Assembly: GCA_964602595.1 (NCBI GenBank)
Contig: CAZRRO010000020.1
Span: forward strand, 67,731 to 131,730
DNA: 64,000 bases
Direction: 5' to 3'
From: CAIWAH01 sp964602595
GTDB lineage: Bacteria; Verrucomicrobiota; Verrucomicrobiia; Limisphaerales; UBA9464
A program made the translations under genes and the position numbers. The notes below the pieces were generated by a model that saw only the letters and a list, made by a program, of their open reading frames with translations, made no database searches and had not been told where the DNA came from. Shown here piece after piece: positions 1 through 7,327 of the stretch. The first letter of the stretch is position 1. Each line of letters starts with the position of its first letter.

Positions 1-1
1 C

Positions 2-343
2 GATTGCTTCGAATGGCTGGAACAGTCGCCGCGGCGGGAATTTGACTTGGTCATCCTTGATCCTCCCTCACTGGCCAAGCGGGAATTCGAGCGCGAAGGG
101 GCAATCCAAGCCTACGCACGGTTGGCAACTGCGGGCATCCGGCGGGTCCGGCCGGGGGGGCTGTTGCTGGCGGCCTCGTGCAGCGCCCATGTCAGCGAAC
201 CGGAGTTCTTCGACGCCATCCGCGACGCGGCACGACGCACCGGACGGTCGGTCACGGAACTGGGCACCACCGGGCACGCCCCGGATCATCCGGCAACCTT
301 TCCCGAGGCTAAATACCTGAAGGCGATTTACCTCCGCTTCTGA
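2..343 (+). CDS. Class I SAM-dependent rRNA methyltransferase, RlmI-like (3' end only)
   Basis: C-terminal 113 residues of a protein that begins before the window. The visible part contains the catalytic-loop motif DPPSLAKRE typical of the RlmI/YccW family of 23S rRNA cytosine-C5 methyltransferases, followed by the end of a Rossmann-type fold (residues such as PGGLLLAASCS) and a C-terminus ending in FPEAKYLKAIYLRF, as this family does. The reaction would be S-adenosylmethionine-dependent methylation of rRNA in the cytoplasm. It converges with the ABC exporter gene three bases downstream. The N-terminal PUA domain expected in the family lies outside the window, so the exact subfamily is not settled. 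Confidence 0.8.
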   Translation, partial: DCFEWLEQSPRREFDLVILDPPSLAKREFEREGAIQAYARLATAGIRRVRPGGLLLAASCSAHVSEPEFFDAIRDAARRTGRSVTELGTTGHAPDHPATFPEAKYLKAIYLRF

Positions 344-346
344 GGC

Positions 347-2119
347 CTACTGCTCGGCCGAGGCATCAAACCGATCCAGCAACCGGCCCAGCACCCAGAT
401 GCCGGCGGCCGCCTCCGTGGTGAGGACGGCGGCTCCCAGAATCGCCGCGACGACAATCCCCAGCTCGATTCCCTGAAGCCATTGCCCCAGGAAGAACCCA
501 CCGGCACCCAGCAATCCGGCAGGCACCCAGGCGATCACCGTGGCGAGCAACTGGAGCAGACCCATCAGCAGGCGTTGCCCGATTACCTCGATTCCGCCCG
601 CGTGGGCGTCGCGTCCGGAACTAGTTTTCATCCAGGCCGGAAACAGCAGCGCAGCGGCCGACGGCATGAAGGCATTCACCAGATTCAGCGGCCAAACAAT
701 CAGCCACAACCCGGCGGCAACGAGGACCACCTGGATCGGGGTCAGTTCCGCCAACGCCGCCGCCGGTCGATAGGTCAACACCGCGCCGAGGATGGCCAGC
801 GCCTGGAGCGCGCCGATCACCGACATGCCGCCGAGCAATTGCCCGAGGACGATCTGCCATCCGGGCAGCGGATAGCCTTTCAGCACGTCGAGTTCGTTCA
901 GGTCACGCCGGAAGGGCAGACTGGCCGAGGCGCCACCGATGAACACGAGCGGGATCAGTGAGATCTGGAACACACTGGCAATAGCCACCGCGGCGGGATT
1001 CGGAACGAAAGGCAACCGCACCAGCACGCCAAAGAACACCGCCAAGCCGATTCCGAAACCCAGCTTGGCCCGCGTGAACCGGGACCGAATCAGATGTTTC
1101 CAAACCAGCGCCACCGGGGCGAAACCGCGTTCCCGCAAGCGGAACGGCGGGATGAGTGCCCGGGTTGGACGGGCCTCGCGCAGCTTGCCCTCCTTGGCCG
1201 CCGAACGCAGCGCGGCGCGTTTCTGCGCGGCGTCGAGCGAAGCCTCCTCGAAGGCCACTTCGCTGCGTTCGATCCACCAATAGTGCAGGCCGATCAGGGC
1301 CAACACGGGCGGAAGCGACCGGAGGAAGTCCCATCCGTCGGCGGCAAACCACGGCCGGACCAACCAACGAAACGGTGCCAGCAGCCACGGACCGGGACCG
1401 GAATTGAGCGCCAACGTCACCCAGTCATTGAAGTCGCGGGCAACCTCGGAGGGAGTTCCGCCCAAACCGATCTGCGGTGCGGGCAAGCCACGGAGCCAGA
1501 GCCCGATCGTCGCGGCGATGCCGACCCCAAGGCCAGCGGTCAGCGCACGCCGGAGCCATGAGGCGAGGCCGGCCTCGGTGAGCCGTTGCACTGTGAACGA
1601 CGCGCCGATCGTATGCAGGTTCATCACCGTCAGCACCAGCCACCAACTGAGCATATGGACGACGGCGTGCCCGTCGCGCGCCATGCGCCCGGTGAACAGC
1701 GTGAGGAACAGGGCCGACAGGAAGGTCCCGACTTGGGCGCGGATAAGCCGGAAGCGGACCAACATCTTCCGCGTGAGCGGCGCCGGCAGCAGAAAGTTGA
1801 GTTCCGCCTCACTAAGCCGGAGCGAGGCGCGTTCCCCGGAGAAAAGCCAGGTGCCCAGGAACAACCCGAAGACAATCAGGGCCGCCAACGCCTCAAACAG
1901 TTCCAGCGTGTCTCCGGGCAGCGCCACGCTCCGGCCACCGTGGCGCCAGCTGGAGAAGATCGTGCGCCCGACCCACAGATACATGTAGCCCAGCCCGACC
2001 ACCGCCCCGATCAGATACTTCGGCTGCCGCAGCCGGCGCAGGCGCGCCTTCAGGGCATTGGCCAGCGACCGCGATTGCAGGAATGCCAACGCACGGATGA
2101 GGGCCAGCGTCCGGTTCAT
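347..2119 (-). CDS. ABC exporter membrane protein (ABC-2-like permease)
   Basis: 590-residue polytopic membrane protein with roughly ten to twelve hydrophobic segments (for example near residues 35-55, 90-110, 160-180 and 360-400, and several in the last 150 residues). It carries the N-terminal RLRQPKYLIG stretch seen in uncharacterised putative ABC exporter permeases. Its start codon overlaps the stop codon of the ATP-binding gene upstream (ATGA), so the two are very probably co-translated and form one transporter. Substrate is unknown; nothing in the flanking genes points to one. Confidence 0.75.
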   Translation of the reverse strand: MNRTLALIRALAFLQSRSLANALKARLRRLRQPKYLIGAVVGLGYMYLWVGRTIFSSWRHGGRSVALPGDTLELFEALAALIVFGLFLGTWLFSGERASLRLSEAELNFLLPAPLTRKMLVRFRLIRAQVGTFLSALFLTLFTGRMARDGHAVVHMLSWWLVLTVMNLHTIGASFTVQRLTEAGLASWLRRALTAGLGVGIAATIGLWLRGLPAPQIGLGGTPSEVARDFNDWVTLALNSGPGPWLLAPFRWLVRPWFAADGWDFLRSLPPVLALIGLHYWWIERSEVAFEEASLDAAQKRAALRSAAKEGKLREARPTRALIPPFRLRERGFAPVALVWKHLIRSRFTRAKLGFGIGLAVFFGVLVRLPFVPNPAAVAIASVFQISLIPLVFIGGASASLPFRRDLNELDVLKGYPLPGWQIVLGQLLGGMSVIGALQALAILGAVLTYRPAAALAELTPIQVVLVAAGLWLIVWPLNLVNAFMPSAAALLFPAWMKTSSGRDAHAGGIEVIGQRLLMGLLQLLATVIAWVPAGLLGAGGFFLGQWLQGIELGIVVAAILGAAVLTTEAAAGIWVLGRLLDRFDASAEQ

Positions 2120-2871
2120 GGCGCGGACGGTGGCCGCACGATCGGCGGCGCCTCCGTAGTGGCGATGCGGATGAAGACATCTTCCAGGCTGGCGTCACCT
2201 TCGCGGGCGAACTGCCCGTGAATTTCGGCCACGGTCCCGTAGGCCGCCTTCACCCCGCGCTTCACGATCAGGACATGGCTGCACAGCTCCTCCAGCAAGT
2301 GCAGCAAGTGCGAGCTGATCACGATGGCCGCGCCTTCCCGGCCCAGGCGCCGGATGGTGTCCTTCATCCGCCGGATCGCCAGCGGGTCCAGCCCGGTCAA
2401 CGGTTCATCGAAGAGAATGGCGGAGGGCGAATGCAGCAGGCCGCAAGCGATCTGAACCTTCTGCTTCATGCCGCGGGACAATTCCCCGGGCAGGCTGTCC
2501 GCCTTGTCCGCGAGATCCAACTCGACCAGCAATCCCGGAATCCGGGCCGGGGCGTCGGCCACCTGGTAGAGCCGGGCGGTGAACTCAAGATGCTGCCGCA
2601 CCGTGAGGTAATCGAAGAGGCGCGGTTCGTCGGAGAAGAACGCGAGCTGTTGTTTGGCCGCGACAGGATCCTTGGCCAGGTCGTGCCCGCCGATGCGGAT
2701 GACACCTCCGGTCGGCGGGATGATGCCGGCCAGGCATCGGAGCGACGTCGTCTTGCCGGCGCCATTCGGGCCCACAAGCCCGAGCAGTTCGCCGGGGCGG
2801 ACGGTAAACGAAAGGCCGGACACCGCGGCAAAGTCGCCGTAGAGCTTCGACAGGTTATCCACCTCAATCAT
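2116..2871 (-). CDS. ABC transporter ATP-binding protein
   Basis: 251-residue nucleotide-binding subunit. Walker A is GPNGAGKTT near residue 34, the signature is LSRGMKQK near residue 133, and Walker B is AILFDEPLTGLDP near residue 152, followed by the H-loop in ISSHLL. The order and the LSRGM-type signature match the CcmA/NatA-like subfamily that partners with ABC-2 exporters. It powers the membrane protein encoded immediately downstream, with which it overlaps by four bases. Confidence 0.93.
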   Translation of the reverse strand: MIEVDNLSKLYGDFAAVSGLSFTVRPGELLGLVGPNGAGKTTSLRCLAGIIPPTGGVIRIGGHDLAKDPVAAKQQLAFFSDEPRLFDYLTVRQHLEFTARLYQVADAPARIPGLLVELDLADKADSLPGELSRGMKQKVQIACGLLHSPSAILFDEPLTGLDPLAIRRMKDTIRRLGREGAAIVISSHLLHLLEELCSHVLIVKRGVKAAYGTVAEIHGQFAREGDASLEDVFIRIATTEAPPIVRPPSAP

Positions 2872-2970
2872 GGCGTGGCCCGACCTTTCCGCGGTCCTCC
2901 CGAAAGTTCAAAGCCATAAACCGGATGGCCAATCGCCGGCATCCTCCGCCTTGTGGGCAAACTGCGCGGT

Positions 2971-4233
2971 TCACTTGCGCCGCCACACATAGCGGAACAT
3001 CAGGGCCCGCAGCGCGGCGGTGAGCGGGATCGCGAGGATGCCGCCCAAAATGCCGCCGAGCAGGGTCGTGCCCACCATCAGCGCGACAATGATCGTCATC
3101 GGGTGGAGCCCCACGCGGTCGCCGATGATGCGCGGTTGAATCACCAAGCCCTCGAGCGTCTGCACGATGCCAAACACCACCAGCACCATGCCGGGGTGCA
3201 GCCAATCGCCGAACTGCACCAGCGCGATGACCAGCGCCGTCGCGCAGGTGGTGATCGCCCCGAGGAACGGAATCATGGTCAGCACCGTCGCCATCAGCCC
3301 AAGCAGCAGCGCGTAGGGCAGGCCGATCAGCAGGAAGCCGATCGAATAGAGCACACCGTCGCAGATCGCGACGAGCACCTGGCCGCGGAAAAAGACCACC
3401 AGCGCGTCGTTGATGTTGCTGAGGATGAAGACGAGTTCGTCCTTCCACTTGGAATTGCTGATCGGGAGATAGTCGGTCCACTGCTTCTCGATGCCACGCT
3501 TCTCCAACAGGAAATAGAACGTGTAGACCGGAATGAGCGCGAGACCGGCGAGGATGCCGAACCACGACGCCACCTTGCCAAACTGGCCGCCCACCCATTT
3601 GCCGATGTCCGGCAGCACGGCCGCCAGCCAACCGCCGGCGCTCTTCAGCGCGCGCGGATCCAGGGCCTTCACCCACCAGGGCGAGTCCGGCGTGGGTTCG
3701 GGCAGCACCGCCAACAGGTTGGTGGAGGTGAGCGCCGGGGCGGGAACCGCGTTGGTTAGGACGAGCGAATTGGTGGCCTGGCCGAGTTGGAACCGCTCCA
3801 GGAGAGCCGGCGGCAGCAGCCGCATCAGCGGCGCGGGGGGATGATTGATCCAATCCTCGGTCTTCTGCTGCAACCGCTCGACATACGTTGGCACCCGCCC
3901 GGCAAGGTCACGCGCTTCGCTGACGGCCCGGGGAATGATGCTGCCGAGCACGCCGACCACGAACATCACCGCGAGCGCAAACACGCAGAAGATGGCCCGC
4001 AGGCGCGGCACCTTCCGGGTGACCAGCCAGTCCACCACGGGATCCAGCAGGTAGGCGAACACGCCCGCCACGGCCAGCGGCCACAGCACCGGCGACAGCA
4101 CCCGGATGACGTAACCGACACCCCACAGCACCGCGGCGACGATCACGAGGGTGAGTGCCACGGCCAGCGCGGTGATCGCGAACCAGATGGTGCGCGCCTG
4201 CTTGTCGGTGGGTCCGGGAAAGTTCATGGCCAT
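2971..4233 (-). CDS. AI-2E family transporter (PerM/YhhT-like)
   Basis: 420-residue membrane protein of the AI-2E transporter (PerM) family. Two N-terminal transmembrane segments are seen near residues 20-45 and 55-75, then a soluble region, then a cluster of C-terminal membrane segments including a family-like PFLGAI stretch and the end LTAALRALMFRYVWRR. Members include putative quorum-signal exporters and Na+/H+ antiporters, so the substrate cannot be assigned. The ATG at 4233 (a second ATG lies at 4227) is preferred over the longer TTG-initiated frame because that would run back into proC, which ends 28 bases upstream. Confidence 0.85.
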   Translation of the reverse strand: MAMNFPGPTDKQARTIWFAITALAVALTLVIVAAVLWGVGYVIRVLSPVLWPLAVAGVFAYLLDPVVDWLVTRKVPRLRAIFCVFALAVMFVVGVLGSIIPRAVSEARDLAGRVPTYVERLQQKTEDWINHPPAPLMRLLPPALLERFQLGQATNSLVLTNAVPAPALTSTNLLAVLPEPTPDSPWWVKALDPRALKSAGGWLAAVLPDIGKWVGGQFGKVASWFGILAGLALIPVYTFYFLLEKRGIEKQWTDYLPISNSKWKDELVFILSNINDALVVFFRGQVLVAICDGVLYSIGFLLIGLPYALLLGLMATVLTMIPFLGAITTCATALVIALVQFGDWLHPGMVLVVFGIVQTLEGLVIQPRIIGDRVGLHPMTIIVALMVGTTLLGGILGGILAIPLTAALRALMFRYVWRRK

Positions 4234-4261
4234 AAGCGGTCGCCTGGTCAGCACCCGCGGG

Positions 4262-5071
4262 TCAGGCGCCAAGTTTCTTCGATTTCTCCGCCGAAGCCCG
4301 CACGGCGTTGATCAGCCCGGCGCGAACCCCTGCCTTCTCCAGTTCGTGGATTGCCTCGATGGTCGTGCCGCCCGGACTGCACACGGCGTCCTTCAGTGCG
4401 CCAGGATGTTGGCCGGTTTCGAGGACCATCTTCGCAGCGCCCAGGAGCGTCTGTGCCGCCAGCTTTTGGGCAATATCGCGCGGCAAGCCAGCCGCCACGC
4501 CGCCGTCGGCCAGCGCCTCGATCATGAGGAAACCATAGGCCGGGCCGGAGCCGCTCAGGCCGGTCACCGCGTCGAGCAGCTTCTCCTTCACGGCCAAGGC
4601 GATGCCCACGCTGCCTAGCAGGCGTTGCGTCAGGTCCGCATCCGCCGAAGTCGCCAAGTTGCCCAGCGCATAGGCACTCGCGCTGGCGCCGACGAGCGCC
4701 GGCGTGTTGGGCATCACGCGGATGAAACGGTTCCCCGGTGCGGCGGCTTCCAGCTTGGCGAGCGTCACCCCGGCAGCGATCGAAACCAGCAGGTGCCGAC
4801 CGTGGTCCAGCTTGGGCGCGAGGCTCTGGAGCAACGCGGCGACCTGGTCCGGCTTCACCGCGATGAACAGCACGTCGGCCGCGGCCACGACCTCGGCGTT
4901 TTCGGTGACTGTCTTGGCGCCGGTCTCACGGGCGAAGGCGTCGCGGGCGGGCTTGACCAGGTCGCTGGCGATCAGCCGTTCGGGCGTCGCCAGACGCGCG
5001 TTGATGAAACCGTGGGCAAGGGCCGTCGCCATCTTGCCCGCGCCGAGAAATCCAATGGTGGGAGCCGACAT
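4262..5071 (-). CDS. proC: Pyrroline-5-carboxylate reductase
   Basis: 269 residues, the normal length for ProC. It catalyses the last step of proline synthesis, NAD(P)H-dependent reduction of 1-pyrroline-5-carboxylate. The N-terminus has the dinucleotide-binding motif GFLGAGKMATAL. The C-terminal dimerisation domain carries the signatures LSGSGPAYGFLMIEAL and SPGGTTIEAIHELEKAGVR. The ATG at 5071 is chosen because the Rossmann fold begins five residues later; longer in-frame extensions have no ProC-like sequence. It is divergent from the YqjF-like gene. Confidence 0.96.
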   Translation of the reverse strand: MSAPTIGFLGAGKMATALAHGFINARLATPERLIASDLVKPARDAFARETGAKTVTENAEVVAAADVLFIAVKPDQVAALLQSLAPKLDHGRHLLVSIAAGVTLAKLEAAAPGNRFIRVMPNTPALVGASASAYALGNLATSADADLTQRLLGSVGIALAVKEKLLDAVTGLSGSGPAYGFLMIEALADGGVAAGLPRDIAQKLAAQTLLGAAKMVLETGQHPGALKDAVCSPGGTTIEAIHELEKAGVRAGLINAVRASAEKSKKLGA

Positions 5072-5218
5072 CGCGGCGGGTTGTAGCAGCGCGCGCGCGG
5101 CGCGGCGAACGGGATTTTCCCGGAGGATTTCCACCCCGAGCCCGCACCAAGTCCCGAACTGGCCGGCAAGCTGGGAGTTGACGCCGGCAACAAGGTCGAC
5201 GTCGGTGGACGCGGATTT

Positions 5219-5941
5219 ATGAATGCCGGCTCGAAGACCCGTCCTTGGACCATGGCCATGTGCTGGCATGATTTGCTGTTTGCCCATTGGCCAGTGCCGG
5301 CGGCCGAACTGCGCGCCTTGCTACCGCGCACCGAACCGGCGCTGGAACTCGATACTTTCGACGGGGTCGGCTGGTTGGGCGTGGTGCCTTTCCGCATGGG
5401 CGGCGTGCGCCTGCGCGGGCTGCCTCCGCTGCCGGGCACGGACGCGTTTCCCGAATTGAACGTGCGCACCTACGTGACCGCCGGCGGGCGTCCGGGCGTG
5501 TGGTTCTTCAGCCTCGACGCTGGGTCCCGGCTCGCGGTCCGCATCGCGCGGGCGACGTTTCACCTGCCCTACTTTGACGCTGCCATGGCCTGCTCGGAAC
5601 GCGCCGGCGAAATCCGCTACGCCAGCCGACGCACGCACCGGGGCGGCGGCACGGCGAGGCTGGAAGTCCGGTATCGCGCCGCCGGGGAGCCGTTCGCGAG
5701 CCGTCCCGGTTCGTTGGAACACTGGCTGACGGAACGTTACCGGCTCTTTGCGGCCGACCGGCGGGGACGCCTCTGGCGCGGGGAAATCGAACACGCGCCC
5801 TGGCCCTTGCAGCCCGCCGAAGCGGAGTTCTCCAACTTGGACATGACCCGGTGGCTGGGCGTGGAATTGCCCGCCCAACCACCGCACCTGCTTTTCGCCC
5901 GCGAACTGGACGTGCGCGCGTGGCGCCTGGCCCAAGCCTGA
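5219..5941 (+). CDS. YqjF family protein (DUF2071)
   Basis: 240-residue protein matching the DUF2071/YqjF family. Recognisable family features are an N-terminal WHDLLFAHWPVP segment, the DGVGWLGVVPFRM motif near residue 50, PELNVRTYV near residue 80, and a GVWFFSLDAGSR stretch followed by ARATFHLPYF. The biochemical function of the family is not established; the fold is thought to resemble acetoacetate decarboxylase. It is divergent from proC and convergent with aroF. Confidence 0.85.
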   Translation: MNAGSKTRPWTMAMCWHDLLFAHWPVPAAELRALLPRTEPALELDTFDGVGWLGVVPFRMGGVRLRGLPPLPGTDAFPELNVRTYVTAGGRPGVWFFSLDAGSRLAVRIARATFHLPYFDAAMACSERAGEIRYASRRTHRGGGTARLEVRYRAAGEPFASRPGSLEHWLTERYRLFAADRRGRLWRGEIEHAPWPLQPAEAEFSNLDMTRWLGVELPAQPPHLLFARELDVRAWRLAQA

Positions 5942-5948
5942 CGGCTCG

Positions 5949-6962
5949 CTATTGGCGCCCGGCGGCCAATACGAACGGCTGCAAGTCCTCCATCATCTGG
6001 CCGAACGCCTCCAGCGAGAGCTGCTGCGCGCTGTCGCTCTTCGCCGTCTTCGGGTCCGGATGCACTTCCACCAGCAATGCGTCCGCGCCCATCGCCACGG
6101 CGCCTTTGCACATCGCGACCACGAGGTCGGCCCGGCCGGTGCCCTGGCTCGGATCAATCACCACGGGGCAATGCGTCTCGTTCTTCAGGATCGGCACGGC
6201 CGAGAGATCCAGTGTGTTGCGGGTGTAGGTCTCGAAGGTGCGGATGCCGCGCTCGCAGAACATCAGTCCGGCGTTGTCGTTCGAGAGCACGTATTCGCCG
6301 GCGCTCAGCCACTCGTCGATCCGCATGGACAAACCGCGCTTCAGCAACACCGGCCGTCCGGTTTTCGCGGCGGCGATCAGGAGCTGGAAGTTCTGCGCGT
6401 TGCGCGCGCCGATCTGGAGGATGTCGGCGTATTCGGCGACCAGCTCGGCGTGGTCTTCCGACAGCAGCTCGGTGATGACCGGCAAACCGGTTTCCTTGCG
6501 CGCCTTGGCCAGCAGCTTGAGGCCCTTCTCGCCTAGGCCCTGGAATTCGTAGGGCGACGTGCGCGGCTTGAAGGCGCCACCCCGGAGGATCTTCGCGCCG
6601 GCGGACTTCACGCCGTGCGCGGTCTCGATGATCTGCTTCTCACTCTCGACGGAACAGGGACCCGCCATAACGACCAGTTCCGGGCCGCCGATGACGACGT
6701 TGCGGACGTTGATGGTGGAGTTCTGCGGATGCGCCTCGCGGCTGACGAGCTTGTGGCGCTTCTGGATGGGCGTGACGCTTTCCACCTGGCTCCAGGCGCG
6801 GAGCACGTCGAGCGACTGGTGGCTGCGCTCGTCGCCGATGGCGCCGATGACGGTGCGAGCGACGCCGCGCATGACGTGCGGCTTGTAGCCCAGGCGCTTG
6901 ATCTCCTTGAGCAAGGCGGTGAGTTCCTTGGGCGTGTGCTTCGGTTTGAGGACGATGATCAT
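5949..6962 (-). CDS. aroF: 3-deoxy-7-phosphoheptulonate (DAHP) synthase
   Basis: 337 residues, first committed enzyme of the shikimate pathway: condenses phosphoenolpyruvate and erythrose 4-phosphate. The N-terminal ~70 residues (starting MIIVLKPKHTPKELTALL) form the ferredoxin-like regulatory domain typical of the AroF/AroA(G) type, followed by the barrel with the signature VMAGPCSVESEKQI, the GGAFKPRTSPYEFQG loop, and IDPSQGTGR near the end. The 5' leader holds a strong terminator-like hairpin and a 35-codon open frame whose stop overlaps this start codon (see separate entries), which suggests attenuation-type control. The second shikimate gene here, aroQ, is 39 kb away. Confidence 0.95.
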   Translation of the reverse strand: MIIVLKPKHTPKELTALLKEIKRLGYKPHVMRGVARTVIGAIGDERSHQSLDVLRAWSQVESVTPIQKRHKLVSREAHPQNSTINVRNVVIGGPELVVMAGPCSVESEKQIIETAHGVKSAGAKILRGGAFKPRTSPYEFQGLGEKGLKLLAKARKETGLPVITELLSEDHAELVAEYADILQIGARNAQNFQLLIAAAKTGRPVLLKRGLSMRIDEWLSAGEYVLSNDNAGLMFCERGIRTFETYTRNTLDLSAVPILKNETHCPVVIDPSQGTGRADLVVAMCKGAVAMGADALLVEVHPDPKTAKSDSAQQLSLEAFGQMMEDLQPFVLAAGRQ

Positions 6963-7066
6963 GAGGTTTGCGGTGTGGGCCGGCGCGCGACCGACGGCTG
7001 ATGATGAACAAAAAAGCCGCCGGCATCGGGCCGGCGGCTTTTTCGGTGATGAGTGTGATTACGCAT
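6959..7066 (-). CDS. Possible leader mini-ORF of aroF (35 codons)
   Basis: Starts with ATG at 7066, runs through the hairpin at 7011-7043 and ends with a TGA that overlaps the aroF ATG in an ATGA arrangement. The first codons include four histidines (MRNHTHH and one more shortly after), and two phenylalanine codons fall in the 3' arm and U-tract of the hairpin. No convincing ribosome-binding site is seen. The middle of the peptide is dictated by the hairpin, so its composition proves little. Listed as a candidate only. Confidence 0.25.
   Translation of the reverse strand: MRNHTHHRKSRRPDAGGFFVHHQPSVARRPTPQTS
7011..7043 (-). terminator. Terminator-like hairpin in the aroF leader (possible attenuator)
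   Basis: Perfect 13-bp inverted repeat AAAAAGCCGCCGG / CCGGCGGCTTTTT with a 7-base loop. Read on the minus strand it is a GC stem followed by a T run, i.e. a classic intrinsic terminator, 48 bases upstream of the aroF start codon. Being symmetrical it could also stop plus-strand transcription, but it lies more than 1 kb beyond the only plus-strand gene before it. Its place in the leader of a feedback-controlled biosynthetic gene makes attenuation plausible. Confidence 0.7.
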
Positions 7067-7327
7067 CCCGACGCCAGCCGGCCTGGCTAAAAAACCAGTA
7101 ACCAAAATAAAAGCTGACGTAGGAAACGGAGTTCATCGGACAGGAGGAAAGTATCCGTGGGATCATGGCCGTCAACGTGCAGGATAACCGTGCGACAAGG
7201 CTACTTACTCACCGCCGAAGCGCCTCCAAGCCACGACCTACCCAGCTTTCTATTCTCTCCTGGCTAATTCCGGTTTTCGCGCTTCCCAATCGAATGGCAT
7301 CCCAGCTTCCCTTCCACCGAGCACCGT
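7067..7327. other. Intergenic region between aroF and the LVIVD protein gene
   Basis: 260 bases holding the start regions of two divergent genes. Base composition is less GC-rich than the neighbours around 7090-7120 (runs of A on the plus strand), consistent with promoters, but no confident -35/-10 pair could be picked. No RNA gene recognised. Confidence 0.4.
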
